Assembly: GCF_000003815.2 (NCBI RefSeq)
Contig: NC_049996.1
Location: 18,297,074-18,361,073, forward strand
DNA: 64,000 bases
From: Branchiostoma floridae
Lineage: Eukaryota; Chordata; Leptocardii; Amphioxiformes; Branchiostomatidae
Direction: 5' to 3'
In this document: one piece after another, positions 10,095 through 64,000 of the stretch
Numbering within the stretch: position 1 is the first letter of the stretch
How the letters are laid out: each line of letters starts with the position of its first letter
Notes under the pieces: model-generated
Database searches by the model: none
What the model was told of the DNA's origin: nothing
The model's input: only the letters and a program-made list of their open reading frames with translations
Translations under genes and position numbers: made by a program

Positions 10095-13023
10095 AAACGG
10101 GCTGCTAACTTCAGCTCGGTCTTGCTGATGGGGCCCTGTGGACGGTTATAATTGTTACTTAATTCGAGGTAGATATGGTCAGTGAGATGAGATCGGCCCT
10201 GTTGTGTTTTATAAGGTCACCTAATAGCGTTTGACGGTTCATTGCTTATGAGATCCTATACTGGTGTTCCCATAACTGTTGGTAGGCATAATTTATATGA
10301 CTGGTTTATTTCGAAATTCAACAAACTGACAATGACATTGCAGCCACACGGCTGAATTGCGACTTGTCATTACAAACCGTTAACATCAAAGTGGTTAAAA
10401 TCGAGGCAATAACATAGTTCTTAAAAGGCATTTCAGATCGACAAATTAAAACAGTATTGGGATAAAATGAAGTGTCATTACCAAAACATTTAAGATAGAA
10501 TTTACTTAATACAGTAATATCAGTATATAGCTATTCAAAATACATAATGCTATTTGGTACAAAAACACTGAGGTGACAATAATTTGACAAGATGTTAATG
10601 TTTTGAAGGCATAATAGACAAGTAAGACACGTCCTAGTCACAAAGAGGTTTGATTAGAGGATGTAGTGCTAAAAGATGACAAAACAGGACAGCCCACGAT
10701 ACAGAGCTAGTGTTGTCCATTTTTTGACGAGCATTAAAGTTGGGTATCACCGTCCTACACATGGTTTAGCGGTTTCTGTGTTTGTTCAGGCCTAGTTGAC
10801 AGGTCAGAATACATGCGTTACTGATAACAAGAGCCACCCGTGAGAGAGGGCCACGAGGAAATAAGTACCACATGATCGCCTCCCCCTTCCACGGAGATGT
10901 AAACAAACCGCCACTGATTACTAGAACAGAACCACTCACACTTACAGAACAGAGCAGAACCACCGCGACGATAATCACGCTCATGCAAATGCATGACATG
11001 TCTCTTTCTCCCTACATAACTGTAAACTAAGATGCCCCATCTCATGTTTTCCCTGTAGCGCCCAGCGTCCGTTAAGGGCCCCGGCCACCCACCTCACCAA
11101 GCGGCAAGCTTATACAAATCATCACATTCATCACACAATACGGCTAAGTAAAAGGAAGGCATACATGACATCTATACACCAGATATTTCTAAATACAATC
11201 CAAATCATATGAGTGACCAACTTACCTCCCCTTTTGTCAGTTGTTTTGTAACAAAAGATAATGTGCTGCATAGTTATTCTGCCATAGACGCACGGCAAAA
11301 GCCACCACGTAGGTCACATGGGAGGGCACCCCGTGGCTGGCATGGGCCCGACGAACACGTGTCCCGGCGGAAGAGGCGGTACCCTCCAGATTGACGTGAA
11401 CCCGACCTCACTACCCTTCCGGGACACCAAAACGTTCATCGCTGGGTCACTGCACCAAAACGTGGACGTATGGGAAAAACTAGCAAAATTCTTGGGACAA
11501 GGGCCTGGAAGTCCTTGTTTGGATAAAGAATGAAATTCAGGATAAGAAATTCTTCGCCCCGCGTTTGAGGGTAGCTTTAGAGGGCAGACGTAAAAGTCGG
11601 AACAGGTCATCGACCCGAATTGCCACCGAAGTGACAAGTACACCGAGTAGCACGGAACAAAACTAAGTCGGTATGAACAGTGGCTTCTGCATCATAATCA
11701 CGTCCTACTCTCGCGGAGAGTATTCCAAAGTTGGAAGTCCCCGATGAAGGAGTGTCCGTTTGCGTTTTAATCACAGCTGGCACGTTTAAAGATCCACGAA
11801 ACGCCAAATCTTTGACCCGTATTTCAACGGAACCGAGAAGTTTTTACCCGCAAGCACCAAACTACCGTAACTTGGTTGTATCTCCCTGTATGTCACAGAA
11901 GGTCGTTCAGCTCTTGATCTTTAAACAGATGTTATAGAATGGCTTATTCATACACCTATAGATGTCAACATTGCGGCGTTGGCCAGATACCTTGTTTCCT
12001 TGGAACCGATGACATAAAATGGATTACCCGAAACCCAACACTTATCTGGCCAGGCGCAGATTATTGCACAATATCAATGTAACATGTAGCATGCTTGAAA
12101 TAAACTTTCTAATTTCAACTTTGTTAATTGTTTTGATATTTCTCTATGGTAATATTTAACTTGTGCGAGGTTATATGCATCTTACAAACGAGACGTTTAA
12201 ATAATGCCGTAATTGCGCGCGCGTTCAGCTAAGGTTGTCGTTTGTCTAAAGTACAAAGCTGCGGTGGAATTTTGCGGTCCCCCTGTAATTAGAATCTATA
12301 ACATTGCAAATTACACTAATTGGGTAACGTTATATTTCATTGCTGCATATGATCTGAGCATTTCCACACCGCCATGGACCATGTTACGAAGCGACATCCT
12401 TCCTGTTGGCCATGATCACCTTGGCGTACAGCCATGTGTACCTTTGGTCTGCTCAGAGAAGTCGCTATGGACGTAACAGTAGAACATAAAAGCTCATATG
12501 ATAATGGGGTTCACTCACACGCACAGACATAAGATTGTAGGGACTAATATGTTTTGCATTCCTTTTATGCGCGTATCTATATCGATGTACTTAAGGTGTA
12601 CAGAAAAAGCACATACCTCAATGTTGCAGTTGTTTCCAATATCTTGGTATTTGTTGTCATCGGCAAATTACAGACGGTTTCACATGAACATTGTGATAGA
12701 TTACAACAGACCGCATCTATGTATTTGATTCTACACAGGTGACAATTTTTCACTTTAATAATACAGACCTTGCTACCAATCCATATACAACACCATCTAA
12801 ACCACACCATTAACAACATCATACTACACAGCACATCAAGGACAACGTGACGCGACACTACGACACTAGCACATACAGCCCGGAACATGACCATGACTTA
12901 GCAAGCATACAATTCCTCAATCATCTCTATCAAGATACCAAATACATGTATAACAAAGACAAACGATATTACCGTCGCCATGGCAATGCTTTTTCATTGC
13001 CACGCTTTTTCTACCTTTCTCAG
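10095..13023. other. Intergenic, nothing recognised
   Basis: I searched here for upstream cytochrome P450 exons (PGP/LPxxG anchor, I-helix, ExxR) on the + strand and found none. A frame at 11318-11533 reads moderately well but has no recognisable motif or splice context. Confidence 0.4.
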
Positions 13024-13159
13024 GTGTTGATGAACATGTACTCCCTCCACATGGACCCCGTCTACTGGCCTGACCCGGACCGGTTTGACCCCGAAAGGTT
13101 TCTGGACGCGGAAGGGAACGTCATCAACAAGCCCGAGTCCTTCATGCCTTTTGGAGGAG
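13024..13159 (+). CDS. Cytochrome P450 (CYP2-like), penultimate exon
   Basis: Acceptor TTTCTCAG, then 45 codons plus one base, then donor G|gtacgt. The segment has the DPVYWPDPDRFDPERFLD block (the P450 'PERF' region) and runs to FMPFGGG, the first half of the haem-binding loop. The exon limits and phase match the penultimate exon of vertebrate CYP2 genes. In the family this region packs against the haem in ER-bound mono-oxygenases. No earlier exons were found in the 10 kb upstream, so this may be a gene fragment. Confidence 0.85.
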
Positions 13160-13617
13160 GTACGTCTGAAAAGGATTGCCTTTCATTGGGATTGGTGGTT
13201 CTATTTCTGTTGTATGGTTGATTGTACTGTGTGAATCGTAGAAAGGTTTCTATTCTGCCTAAAAATGGACCTATTTACTATGCATCCGTGTCAAATAGTT
13301 TTGTCAGGTTGGTATGTCACTGAACAAAGACACTATTTTTACACAACCACAGCTTTATTTCTACCGACGTTTCGATGACTGTCGATTCATATTATCCCGC
13401 AGCAATGTGACACCTATTGATTGGTTGATCTAACTTCAGCCCATTCTTACATGTTTTCGCTGTGTGAGTTTGTTTTGGTCTGTGCGTGTCCACAGTGATC
13501 TGTGTGACTACTAGTGAGTGGAAAGATGAAACTTGCCGTACTAGTGGCAGAAAGTACAGAAATTACAGGTCAGAGTTGGTAAAACTAGTTGTTGATTTCG
13601 TTTTTCATTATTTCCAG

Positions 13618-13796
13618 GCCGCCGTGTGTGTCTTGGTGAGCAGCTGGCCAGGATGGAACTTTTCCTGTTCTTCTCGACCCTGCTGCAGTCCTTCACCTTT
13701 AAGACGCCAGAGGGCGCTCCAGCTCCTTGCGCCGATGGCATCTTTCGTATGACGTTGACCCCGCATCCATTTGAACTCTGTGCGATTCCGCGTTAG
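13618..13796 (+). CDS. Cytochrome P450 (CYP2-like), last exon
   Basis: Acceptor TTTCCAG, then 58 codons and TAG, in phase with 13159. It completes the haem-ligand signature FxxFGxGxRxCxG, with Cys in [11 protein letters not shown] as the axial thiolate. The typical MELFLFF helix and a short C-terminus follow. No disabling change is seen in these two exons. Whether the gene is functional depends on upstream exons that are not visible. Confidence 0.85.
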
Positions 13797-15060
13797 TTTA
13801 TGCTAAATAATCCACCAAGGACCTTCTCACACTGTTGCCTTATGTTGTGCCTTTCTTGCTTGCTGACTGTCCAAAAGAGTTCAATACATCCCACCCGATA
13901 AATCCAATAACTCTTACTGTTGACAAATAGGTAAATATGTCAAAGTATGTTTGGACGTTATAACTAGTAGTTTAAACGATATGTTAAACTCAACATGTTG
14001 ATGTTTTTCACCCTTTTTACTCTCTACATTTGTATCCACTTGATTGTATGTATGTTAACATGTAGAAGACCTTATATCGCTGCACCTATGTTGTGTCAAT
14101 ACAGATTATGTATGTAAATGAGATGAAACTAAGACAACCTTCTATGAATTTAACTAGAATGATTTCGCAGCCAAAGATAAACACAGACATTTTCAAACTG
14201 TCATATGCATGTCCCGACTTGATATATAGGCCAATAAATACGTAGCGCTTTGCAAAAGAGAGAACGTATTGTAACATATTGAAACGCTGGACTTGTACAT
14301 GTCAATACGCCTTCTACGTCCATCTTCCTGTAGTCAAAGACTTTACAATAGACCATCATTAGACTTTAGAATAAACTATTATTGTATTGAATGCTTTGAC
14401 TTGATGCCATATACTGTATCGCGTACACCTGTCGCACAATCAAGTTCATCCCCCCCCCAAAAAAAACACACCCCGTGAACTACCAAGCAGGGCCCCTTTT
14501 CCAAGCCTAATGCCAAGTGGACATAATTACATAACCCAAAGAATCAACTAAAACGAGAGCGCTGATATAAGTGTCTTAGACATAATAAACAAATCCTTGT
14601 AATCCTCCAAAAGTGACGTTAACGTCTGTGTGGGCGACGGTTCTGTAGAGGAATTATCTTCAGTTTGGCCCGTATACTGTGTCATGTGTCAGTCTTAGTC
14701 TTTTCCACCTTCGGCAATTCCTCCCAATTGTCTGTGTGGATTGTCTAGAAAAGTTGTCTAGCCGCCCAATTACAAAAAAATTAACCGTATCACTCCACGC
14801 TCACAGATAAAAACGCGGAGTGAAATAGCGTTTACTTGTATTCAAGCGTGCCACATATCAAAGAACGTAAGAAAAAAATCTGTACCGAATTTCCAATAGT
14901 TGCTTTTAGAATAGGCGTATTTTGCTTGCTAACTTGGTTGCTTTCTAGTGGTTCAAAATGTGGACTGTATTTGAAAGTTCCGCGGATGAATACGTGTAGT
15001 GCGATGTGATGTGTCATGTGGCGAGAAAGCATATTAAGAAGACCGACCCGGCAGTGCACA
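13797..15060. other. Intergenic, nothing recognised
   Basis: AT-rich sequence with a short poly-C/poly-A run near 14451. No gene or clear repeat. Confidence 0.4.
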
Positions 15061-15360
15061 GACTATTTCCAGACCCGTCTACAAAAGGTAAGCATTTTTT
15101 TCACTGCGTAACATAGTTTTGCATTTTGTTACCAAAATTTGCTGACATGTTTCAATTCTGAGTTCTTTTCAGACATGTCTTAAATATTCTTGAAGTATGT
15201 CATCCCTGTTTGGAAGCACCTATATTTAAGTTTGAACATTTTCTCGCCCTGTTATCGACCATGCGTTCTTGCAGTGTTCTAGACTACTTTACCAAAGTAA
15301 ATGTTAAACGTATTTCCCAGCAGAAGTATGTGACAGATTTATTTCGTAAATAGTAAGGAG

Positions 15361-15363
15361 TTT

Positions 15364-15397
<34 letters not shown>

Positions 15398-15398
15398 A
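15361..15398. repeat. Compound (CT)n(AT)n microsatellite
   Basis: Pure CT repeats running into AT repeats, inside the proposed 5' UTR intron of the acetyltransferase gene. Confidence 0.9.
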
Positions 15399-16195
15399 AT
15401 GGAAGTAGGTCGACAACAACGTTTATCTACGCTCCGCTTCACTGTTGCTTGGCACGCTAGTACTACTAGTATCTTCGAGTGTCATGGGATTATACATTTA
15501 AGTTACAATTACAACATTCTATCACAGTTAGGTATTTCTAAATTATTTGTTAGAATTCTGTCCATTGCATACGATTTCATTTTCCAATATAAGTTATAAC
15601 GTGCTGAGGAAAGTCGAAATCACACGTATTTGCGAGGAGGTCATACTTTCTCGCAAACTGGAATAAACGCAGAGATGTAACCGACGCATATATTCGCTAC
15701 TGTAAGATGCGTGTTACGTATGTTTTGTATGTAAGGCATACAAAACCGGCCACATACATGTAACTCTCCTTCCCATAACGCCTCTACTGGTTATTTCGGC
15801 CAGTATTTCATTTATTTAAAAATACAGATAAAAATCAACAGACTACGCAGTCCACACATATTTTGTATCATGCGCGAAGACGAAGTGGCCACTTTATAAA
15901 TTATGTGCACCGACAACTTCAGAAATACTGGTCGAGTCTGTTGTCTTTGTCTTAAATCAAAAGCACAATTACATGTTCTAGTACTTGTGTTTGCACATTG
16001 TCTGGATTGATACAAGTATTTTATTTTCCCCTAGATACAGAAGTTATTTTCGGTATCATTAGATAACAGCTACACGTTGTCCACAAACCGAAAACCATCT
16101 TCATGTCAAGTTAGAAAGGCAAAACAATTGTTGAGCACTAAAATTCATTCATTCGTTATCTTCTAGGTAGTACCCAACCAACCACCCATCCAACC

Positions 16196-16387
16196 ATGGC
16201 ATCCGTCGAAGGCGTTACTATCCGCCCTGCAGTCTTCGAAGACAAGGACAAGATCATACAGATCGACGTGGCCGAGGAGGACTTAAAGAATAAGGAGTTC
16301 GACGACATTAAAGACGATCTGGAAGACGAAGACGACTTCGATGATGACGAATCGTACATGTTCGTCGCTGAAACCGAGACTGAAGTG
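16196..16387 (+). CDS. GNAT-family N-acetyltransferase, coding exon 1
   Basis: The ATG lies in a good context (CAACCATGGC) and opens 64 codons: TIRPAVFEDKDKI (strand 1 and helix 1 of a GNAT fold), an acidic linker, then YMFVAETETEV (strand 2) ending at donor GTG|gtaaat. A donor AAAAG|gtaagc at 15088 and the acceptor TTCTAG just upstream of the ATG suggest a non-coding first exon ending at 15087. The three coding exons give a complete 314-residue protein that would use acetyl-CoA. The layout resembles NAT16/histidine N-acetyltransferase-like proteins, but the substrate cannot be read from sequence. Confidence 0.8.
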
Positions 16388-16419
16388 GTAAATACGCGTT
16401 CTATTGCACGATACTTAAA

Positions 16420-16620
16420 GTTAGACCATGTTGATTTGGTTATGTGGATGATATCCCCTGGGAACCCTAAAATTTATGCGAGCGTGTGAGGAGAGAGAAA
16501 AAAGTTTGGCTAAAAACTGTCTTCATCATGAAATCTAAGTGGCTAGGAAGGTTGAAAAATGACTGAACAAATAGAGTATGGTATACCGAACAGAAATGGT
16601 ATTTCAAACTCCCATCCCAT
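16420..16620. mobile_element. Partial MITE in acetyltransferase intron 1
   Basis: Begins CCATGTTGATTTGGTTATGT and contains GCGAGCG and GGTTGAA words shared, in the same order, with the longer palindromic element at 53973-54461. The right terminus is missing. Confidence 0.55.
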
Positions 16621-16688
16621 TGATTAAAAGGGTTATTTCTGAGCCTAACACTCTATCAGTTACGCTACTCACGGCGTTACTTAACATA

Positions 16689-16870
16689 TACAGTCAAACC
16701 TGTATTAGGGGCCACCTCTACAGAGGGGCCACCTGTCCATAGTAGCCACTTTTTGTCGGTCCCTTGGGTATTTTATCTTCAAGTTGCCACCTCTATACAG
16801 AGGCCACCTGTCTATAGTGGCCAAATTTGTCCGGTCCCTTGAGTGGCCACTATAGACAGATTTGACTGTA
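16689..16870. mobile_element. Palindromic MITE with TACAGTCAAA termini
   Basis: Left end TACAGTCAAACCTG and right end AGACAGATTTGACTGTA are imperfect inverted repeats. The interior repeats GTGGCCAC-type words on both arms. It lies in intron 1 of the acetyltransferase gene. Confidence 0.7.
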
Positions 16871-16889
16871 CATGTAATGTGTGAATTTG

Positions 16890-17100
16890 GCCCCTTTCTT
16901 CAGATCGGATTCGTGATCGAAAATATAGACCAATTCAAGACTTTGATGTTTAGCCGCTCTCTTTTCATGTAATTTTGCTATAACATCCAGGCTTTCCAAA
17001 ATTTCGCACCGGCCAGCTTTTTTTTCAAAAGCTTCTTGTTTCCTCAGATCAGGTTTGTGATGCTGGGTGACGAAGACAAGGGCGGACAGTTGTATATTGA
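16890..17100 (+). repeat. Two degraded copies of the 5' edge of acetyltransferase exon 2
   Basis: The real exon 2 starts ...cttcag|ATCGGGTTCGCGATG at 17197. Related acceptor-plus-exon starts lie at 16904 (about 14 bp of exon) and 17048 (about 40 bp: IRFVMLGDEDKGG against IGFAMLGDVDKGG). The three starts are 144-149 bp apart, as expected for a decayed tandem array crossing the intron/exon border. Confidence 0.75.
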
Positions 17101-17196
17101 ATTGTATTTAAATGTTCATTGTTTAACTTGAGGTCTAACCCGCCCCGTTCCATAACGCCACATTTATAATGGATGGCTTTTGTCGCTTTTCTTCAG

Positions 17197-17412
17197 ATCG
17201 GGTTCGCGATGCTGGGAGACGTAGACAAGGGCGGGCGAGGCGGACTCATCTGTGACATGCGCGTCGACAAAGCCTGGCGAGAGGCCGGCGTGTACGAGAT
17301 GATGTATGACTACGTCATCGATTACGCCAAGAACGAGACAGGCATGAAGTACATCCGCACGACTGTCAACAAGTTTCCGGAGGGGACCAACGTCAAGGAG
17401 ATTGCCACACTG
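17197..17412 (+). CDS. GNAT-family N-acetyltransferase, coding exon 2
   Basis: 72 codons, phase 0 at both ends (donor CTG|gtgagt). It holds the central GNAT strand IGFAMLGDVDKGG, then LICDMRVDKAWREAGVYEMM, where the R/Q-x-x-G-x-A/G acetyl-CoA pyrophosphate loop is represented by RxxGV, and the following helix. The usual second Gly is replaced (REAGVY), which may weaken cofactor binding. Confidence 0.8.
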
Positions 17413-17979
17413 GTGAGTCTCTTTTCGGCTTCTTAGGTCAAACCAGATTTACTTGTTGTCTGTGTAACACAAACTCGGCTGTCCAGGGCTGATTGGCCCC
17501 CTCTCCGCGGCAATGTAGGACGGGTCAACAAGAAGCGCTATTAAATCAGCCTAATTTATTTGTTGGTACTCTGATTTTGATGAAGAGATATCAAACCTGG
17601 CTATAAAGTAAACACCTGTCGCAAGAGGACACACAGTCTCAAAGAACAGTCCCGTCCAATTTTTGCTTAGTTAAGACCCTCTCCCGTCTCCCAAGGAACT
17701 GTCTTACCCAACCAGCAACCACTATTTTTTTGCGGTCCCAAAGGGGTATTTATCATTAAGTTCCAATCAACAACCGAAATTGATAGACAACAGCTACCAG
17801 CCATTTCAAATGAGGATTTCTGTAACAGAAAAGCGAGAAGTTGAATTTATCCAACGATAGTTTCATTTTGTATCTGTTATCTGAATCTTTTCAACAAGTC
17901 TTGCTGTGACCCGTACTTATGTGCAATAAAGGTCTTCAATCAATCATTAAACTAATAAAAGGCATGCTTGACGTTTCAG

Positions 17980-18516
17980 AAATACATCGCGTTCGAGGGC
18001 GAAGCCGAGACGCTGCGAGAGTCGCTCAAATCCGTGCCGGCAATGGAGGAGCTGCCCCTGGACACCGTGGTAGAATACAAGCAACGGCACATGCGTCTGA
18101 TGCTCCGGCCTGGTGTTGGCGAGAACGTCCTCACCCAAGGCCTTTTCTTCGCAGACGGCGACTCCTTTACTCTGTGTAAAGACAACCTGTACGATTTAGA
18201 CGAGGAAAACGACGTGTATGTCGACAATAACAAGCCTATTCAGAGTATAAGCTTCGGTACAGATTTTGAATGTGATAGGGCGACGTTCTACGACATTGAG
18301 GTAAACTGTAAGGATATCAGGCTGATGAAAAGTCACATCCTAAAACAGATGCAAACTGCATGTGTGACAGCAGAGGGGCAGGTTGTGTTTTCTGTGTTGG
18401 CCCTTGACTACGAAGATGAGATCAGAGAGTTCTGTAAAGGGATCGAGGGGCTAGAAGAGGTTGAGCAGTTCAATGAGACCGTTGTCTGGTCAAAGATTGT
18501 TCTCTATTCCGACTAA
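17980..18516 (+). CDS. GNAT-family N-acetyltransferase, last coding exon
   Basis: Acceptor GTTTCAG, then 178 codons and TAA. It starts KYIAFEGEAETL, equivalent to the strand after GNAT motif B, and continues into a long acidic C-terminal half that I do not recognise as a separate domain. This half is probably the second, degenerate lobe seen in NAT16-like proteins. The frame is intact. Confidence 0.8.
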   Translation, partial: KYIAFEGEAETLRESLKSVPAMEELPLDTVVEYKQRHMRLMLRPGVGENVLTQGLFFADGDSFTLCKDNLYDLDEENDVYVDNNKPIQSISFGTDFECDRATFYDIEVNCKDIRLMKSHILKQMQTACVTAEGQVVFSVLALDYEDEIREFCKGIEGLEEVEQFNETVVWSKIVLYSD

Positions 18517-19163
18517 CTCTATACCAAGAGTGTCAAAGCCACCTTAATGTGGATTTGATGGTGAACCTTTTAAGAACGTAACACAAAAATGTGATGCAAG
18601 CACAAAATTGCTGACGATCTCTGACAAGCTTTCTGACGATTATGTGCATTATAATCTAGAGGAAAGTTTTTTTTATCAGTCCATTTTTGACAGCGTCATT
18701 TCACACTTACACGGTAAGTTACACCCGAACACTGAACAAATTACAAAGCATGCCGAGGTTCACACTTTTCTGTTAGAGTTAACTTTATCAGTTGGTGTTA
18801 CATGTACGTTATAGTTTAGCCAGTACCGCAACATACTGCATGTAATGGTATTTAACTGTTTGGGTTACCCTGTTTTTATTTCATTTCTACATGCCACCCT
18901 GTGTTACTATCTAAATGGTCTAACAGGTAATAGTGTTAAACTGTCTCATGATCTTACATTTTGTGCTGAAAAAGAATCTGTTGCAAGAATTAAAGTCTCA
19001 TCCTGTCTTGGAAAGAAATGGCAGATATGCATTTTATTTTATTTGCTTTATGATGGACAATGACAATTTGGCACTGTGCAAAGCCTTGTAACTTATTTTA
19101 ACCACAGTGGGTTGGTATCCATTATGGGCATTCAGGGCACTACATTAGAAGGCAGATCCCATC
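18517..19163 (+). other. 3' UTR/flank of the acetyltransferase gene
   Basis: AT-rich sequence without a coding frame. No single polyadenylation signal stands out. Confidence 0.4.
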
Positions 19164-19349
19164 CATGCATTTAAATTTGGAGGGACTTAATATCACCGTA
19201 GCAGGAAACGGAGTTGATTTCACGGTAATGCCATATACTGTGGTCACATACTGTGATTAAAAAAAATGTTCATGGTGGTATTGAGTTTGCAGACCACCAC
19301 AGCTGCAATGGTCAACATAAAACCACCACAAACATTTCTGCATTTGCAG
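19164..19349. mobile_element. Decayed 'cgcggt' hairpin MITE
   Basis: Alignable by eye over its length with the MITE at 20936-21147, but most CpGs have decayed to TpG/CpA (for example CACCACAAACATTTCTGCAT). An old copy. Confidence 0.65.
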
Positions 19350-19769
19350 AATTCTGGAGAAAATTATGAGGTCTAATGTCTTATATGGGTCTTCTCACGG
19401 CTTTCCTTGGCACTGCAGCGAAACTTCCAGTTTGTATTTAGTTTTGGTTGGGTAATTAATAAGTCCAAGCAATTGCAACTGTGTAATATGCCATTTAATC
19501 AATTACCTTTGATAACATTCTTTTTTTGATACTCTGTTTAATTGGTCTTTGACACATATCTCCAAGCACAGATTTTTAAAGTCGTTTTATGTCTTTCTTG
19601 TGTTAAGAATTTTACAGATATTTGCTACCATGAATACATTTGGAAGTCTTCCAACATGATTGGCCATGTACCTTTTTTTTTCAATTTTACACTCAAGCTT
19701 TATACGCATGTATCTGCATTTTTGTTATCTGTTTGAATACATTTAATGAAACCCTGAAAAAGTCTTCTT

Positions 19770-20768
19770 ACATTTGAGTAAATACAAAGTTATTCTCAAT
19801 TCTTAACACATCTTTCTTTATCAACAAACGTTACAAAGTCATAGGATTTTTCTCTCTCATTGAATTAGACATTTTCACTTATTTTGTGCTATTTCAAGGA
19901 TTTATCCCTCTAATCATGTTAACCGTTAAAGTTACTATTAACTCCAATTTGGGCTCTGTTGTCGTTCAAGTTTCCATCTGGGGGTTTCATCTGTATGAAC
20001 AAAGTTTTTCTCAAATCTTTACAAACCCTTCTTGATCAACAAACTTAACGTAGTCATAGGATTTTTCTCTCTCATTGAATTAGACATTTTCACCCGTTTT
20101 ATAGTAGTTCAAGCATTATGCATGCTAGCTTTAGTATTAACTCCGTTTGGGGCTCTGTTGTCCTTCAAGTTTCCATTTCAGGGTTCATCTGTTTAAATAA
20201 ATGAGACCCTCAAAAAGTTTTCATCAATTTTAGTAAATACAAAGTTCTTCTCAAATCTTTACAAATCTTTCTTCAACAGACAGCCCTCTCATTGAAATTT
20301 TCACCCATTTTGTGCTATTTTAGGGATCTACCCATCTAATCAGGTTAACCATTTGCTATAGTATTAACTCCATTTCAGGCTCTGTCCTTCAAGTTTCCAT
20401 CTGAGGGTTTCATCTGTATGAACAAAGTTATTCTCAAATCTTAACACATTTTCTTTATCAACAAACCTTACATAGTCATAGGATTTTTTCTCTCATTGAA
20501 TTAGACATTTTCACTTATTTCGTGCTATTTCAAGGATTTATCCCTCTAATCATGTTAACCATTAAAGTTACTATTAACTCCAATTTGGGCTCTGTTGTCG
20601 TTCAAGTTTCCATCTGGGGGTTTCATCTGTATGAACAAAGTTATTCTCAAATCTTTACAAATCTATCTTCAAACGAAACAAAGTCATAGGATTTTTCTCT
20701 CATTGAATTGGACATTTTCACCCATTTTACGATATTTCAAGGATTTATCCCTATAATCCTTTATGTAA
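19770..20768 (-). repeat. Tandem array carrying the tail of the last POLE exon
   Basis: Units of about 200-225 bp. Each contains a 33-35 bp block equivalent to the last coding bases and stop of POLE (plus-strand word TTCAAGTTTCCATCTG), at about 19965, 20164, 20388 and 20601. The other part of the unit (CTCTCATTGAATTAGACATT and neighbours) is not found next to the real stop. The copy at 20388 matches the real exon end almost perfectly. Confidence 0.8.
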
Positions 20769-21200
20769 TATGCCCTCTCACAGAGATCAGAATGTATTTG
20801 CGGCAACAGGAATTCTAGGTAATATAAGGCAAAGGCCCTGTAAAGAAGACAAAACCTGTATGGACGTTATTATGCAAATTGAAATAATGGTCGAGACAAG
20901 GGCTGTTTTCTTTTACGGGGACTTTACCTTTGACATACTGTAAATGCATTTAAGTTCGCGGGGATTTAATTTCGCGGTAGTGGGAAAAATGACTTTTCGC
21001 GGTGGTTTTAATTTCGCGGTAACACCATCGACTGCAATCTAATACCTTTATAGAAAAATGTTCGCGGTGGATTTAAGTTCGCGGTGAGGTGGTCGCCGCG
21101 AAAACCGCGAACATTAATCCACCGCGAACATTTCTGCATTTACAGTATTAAGGTAGAATTCCTGTCACCACACATGCGTTTTCTCTGTGAAAGGGCTATA
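20769..21200. mobile_element. Palindromic MITE (outer element of a nested pair)
   Basis: Left arm TATGCCCTCTCACAGAGA and right arm TCTCTGTGAAAGGGCTATA form imperfect inverted termini. Both arms also share an AGGAATTCTA block. A second MITE (20936-21147) sits inside. The right end is 36 bp from the POLE stop codon, so the element probably forms part of the POLE 3' UTR. Confidence 0.7.
20936..21147. mobile_element. 'cgcggt' hairpin MITE, nested
   Basis: Near-perfect hairpin with termini TACTGTAAATGCATTTAAG and CATTTCTGCATTTACAGTA, rich in TTCGCGGT words. It is flanked by TA on both sides, consistent with a TA target duplication. This is the best-preserved copy in the window; others are at 19164, 21786 and 58475. 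Confidence 0.85.
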
Positions 21201-21236
21201 TATCATCGACAACTCCACTTCTCCATTGGCCATCCT

Positions 21237-63879
<42,643 letters not shown>

Positions 63880-63934
63880 CTACAGAAGTAGAGGCAATGA
63901 AAAAAGCATTAGCTGTAATTAACAACAAAGATAT

Positions 63935-64000
63935 GTAAGGCCTGATCCATTAAAAAAGCTTCGAAAATCATGACGGAGCCTTTTCTTAACACCTACAGAA
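63935..64000 (-). repeat. Extra copy of the 5' edge of the 63667-63879 exon, at the window edge
   Basis: The last about 60 bp of the window repeat the exon start and its acceptor (CTTTTCTTAACACCTACAG), preceded by a diverged AAAGCTTCG segment. It sits 113 bp upstream of the real acceptor; the array may continue beyond the window. Confidence 0.88.

Noticed and set aside
11318..11533. 71-codon + frame with a moderately protein-like sequence
   Set aside because: No motif, no splice signals and no neighbouring exons; not enough to call a gene.

Overview
The window looks like invertebrate chordate genomic DNA, most likely from a cephalochordate (amphioxus, Branchiostoma). This is inferred from three things: vertebrate-like protein sequences split by many short introns, a very dense load of TIR-bounded MITEs and tRNA-headed SINEs, and tandem repeats built on exon/intron borders. 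Four N gaps (1440-1899, 3388-3605, 50848-51006, 56988-57102) show a draft assembly.

Left part (1-19 kb). A single-exon class A GPCR on the + strand (861-2330) is interrupted by a gap. An unrecognised minus-strand coding region of at least two exons (8065-6083) seems to carry frameshifts. The last two exons of a CYP2-type cytochrome P450 lie on + (13024-13796), with no upstream exons that I can find. A three-exon GNAT-fold N-acetyltransferase, complete at 314 aa, lies on + (16196-18516). The rest is intergenic sequence with a few palindromic repeats.

Right part (21-64 kb). Almost everything belongs to one minus-strand gene, POLE, the catalytic subunit of DNA polymerase epsilon. I could define 36 consecutive exons (63879 down to the stop at 21237). 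All splice phases agree, and together they encode the last 1818 residues: polymerase motifs A, B and C, the Cys-rich iron-sulphur motif, the degenerate second polymerase module and the two C-terminal Cys motifs. The exonuclease domain and N-terminus lie beyond the right edge. The introns hold a young 5'-truncated non-LTR retrotransposon with an open 840-codon reading frame, SINEs, and many hAT-like and other MITEs, several of them nested.

The most striking property is that 18 of the 36 POLE exons have extra copies of one edge lying in the adjoining intron (or 3' flank). These carry a piece of the exon plus its splice donor or acceptor, from one copy up to about 14. The exon itself always remains as the outermost intact copy. 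One exon (38344-38458) also has a complete inverted copy at 33846-33960 that differs only by synonymous changes. The unrelated acetyltransferase gene shows the same kind of exon-edge copies. Other notable points are a MITE terminus serving as the splice acceptor of one POLE exon, a GC-AG intron, and a nested MITE pair 36 bp downstream of the POLE stop codon.
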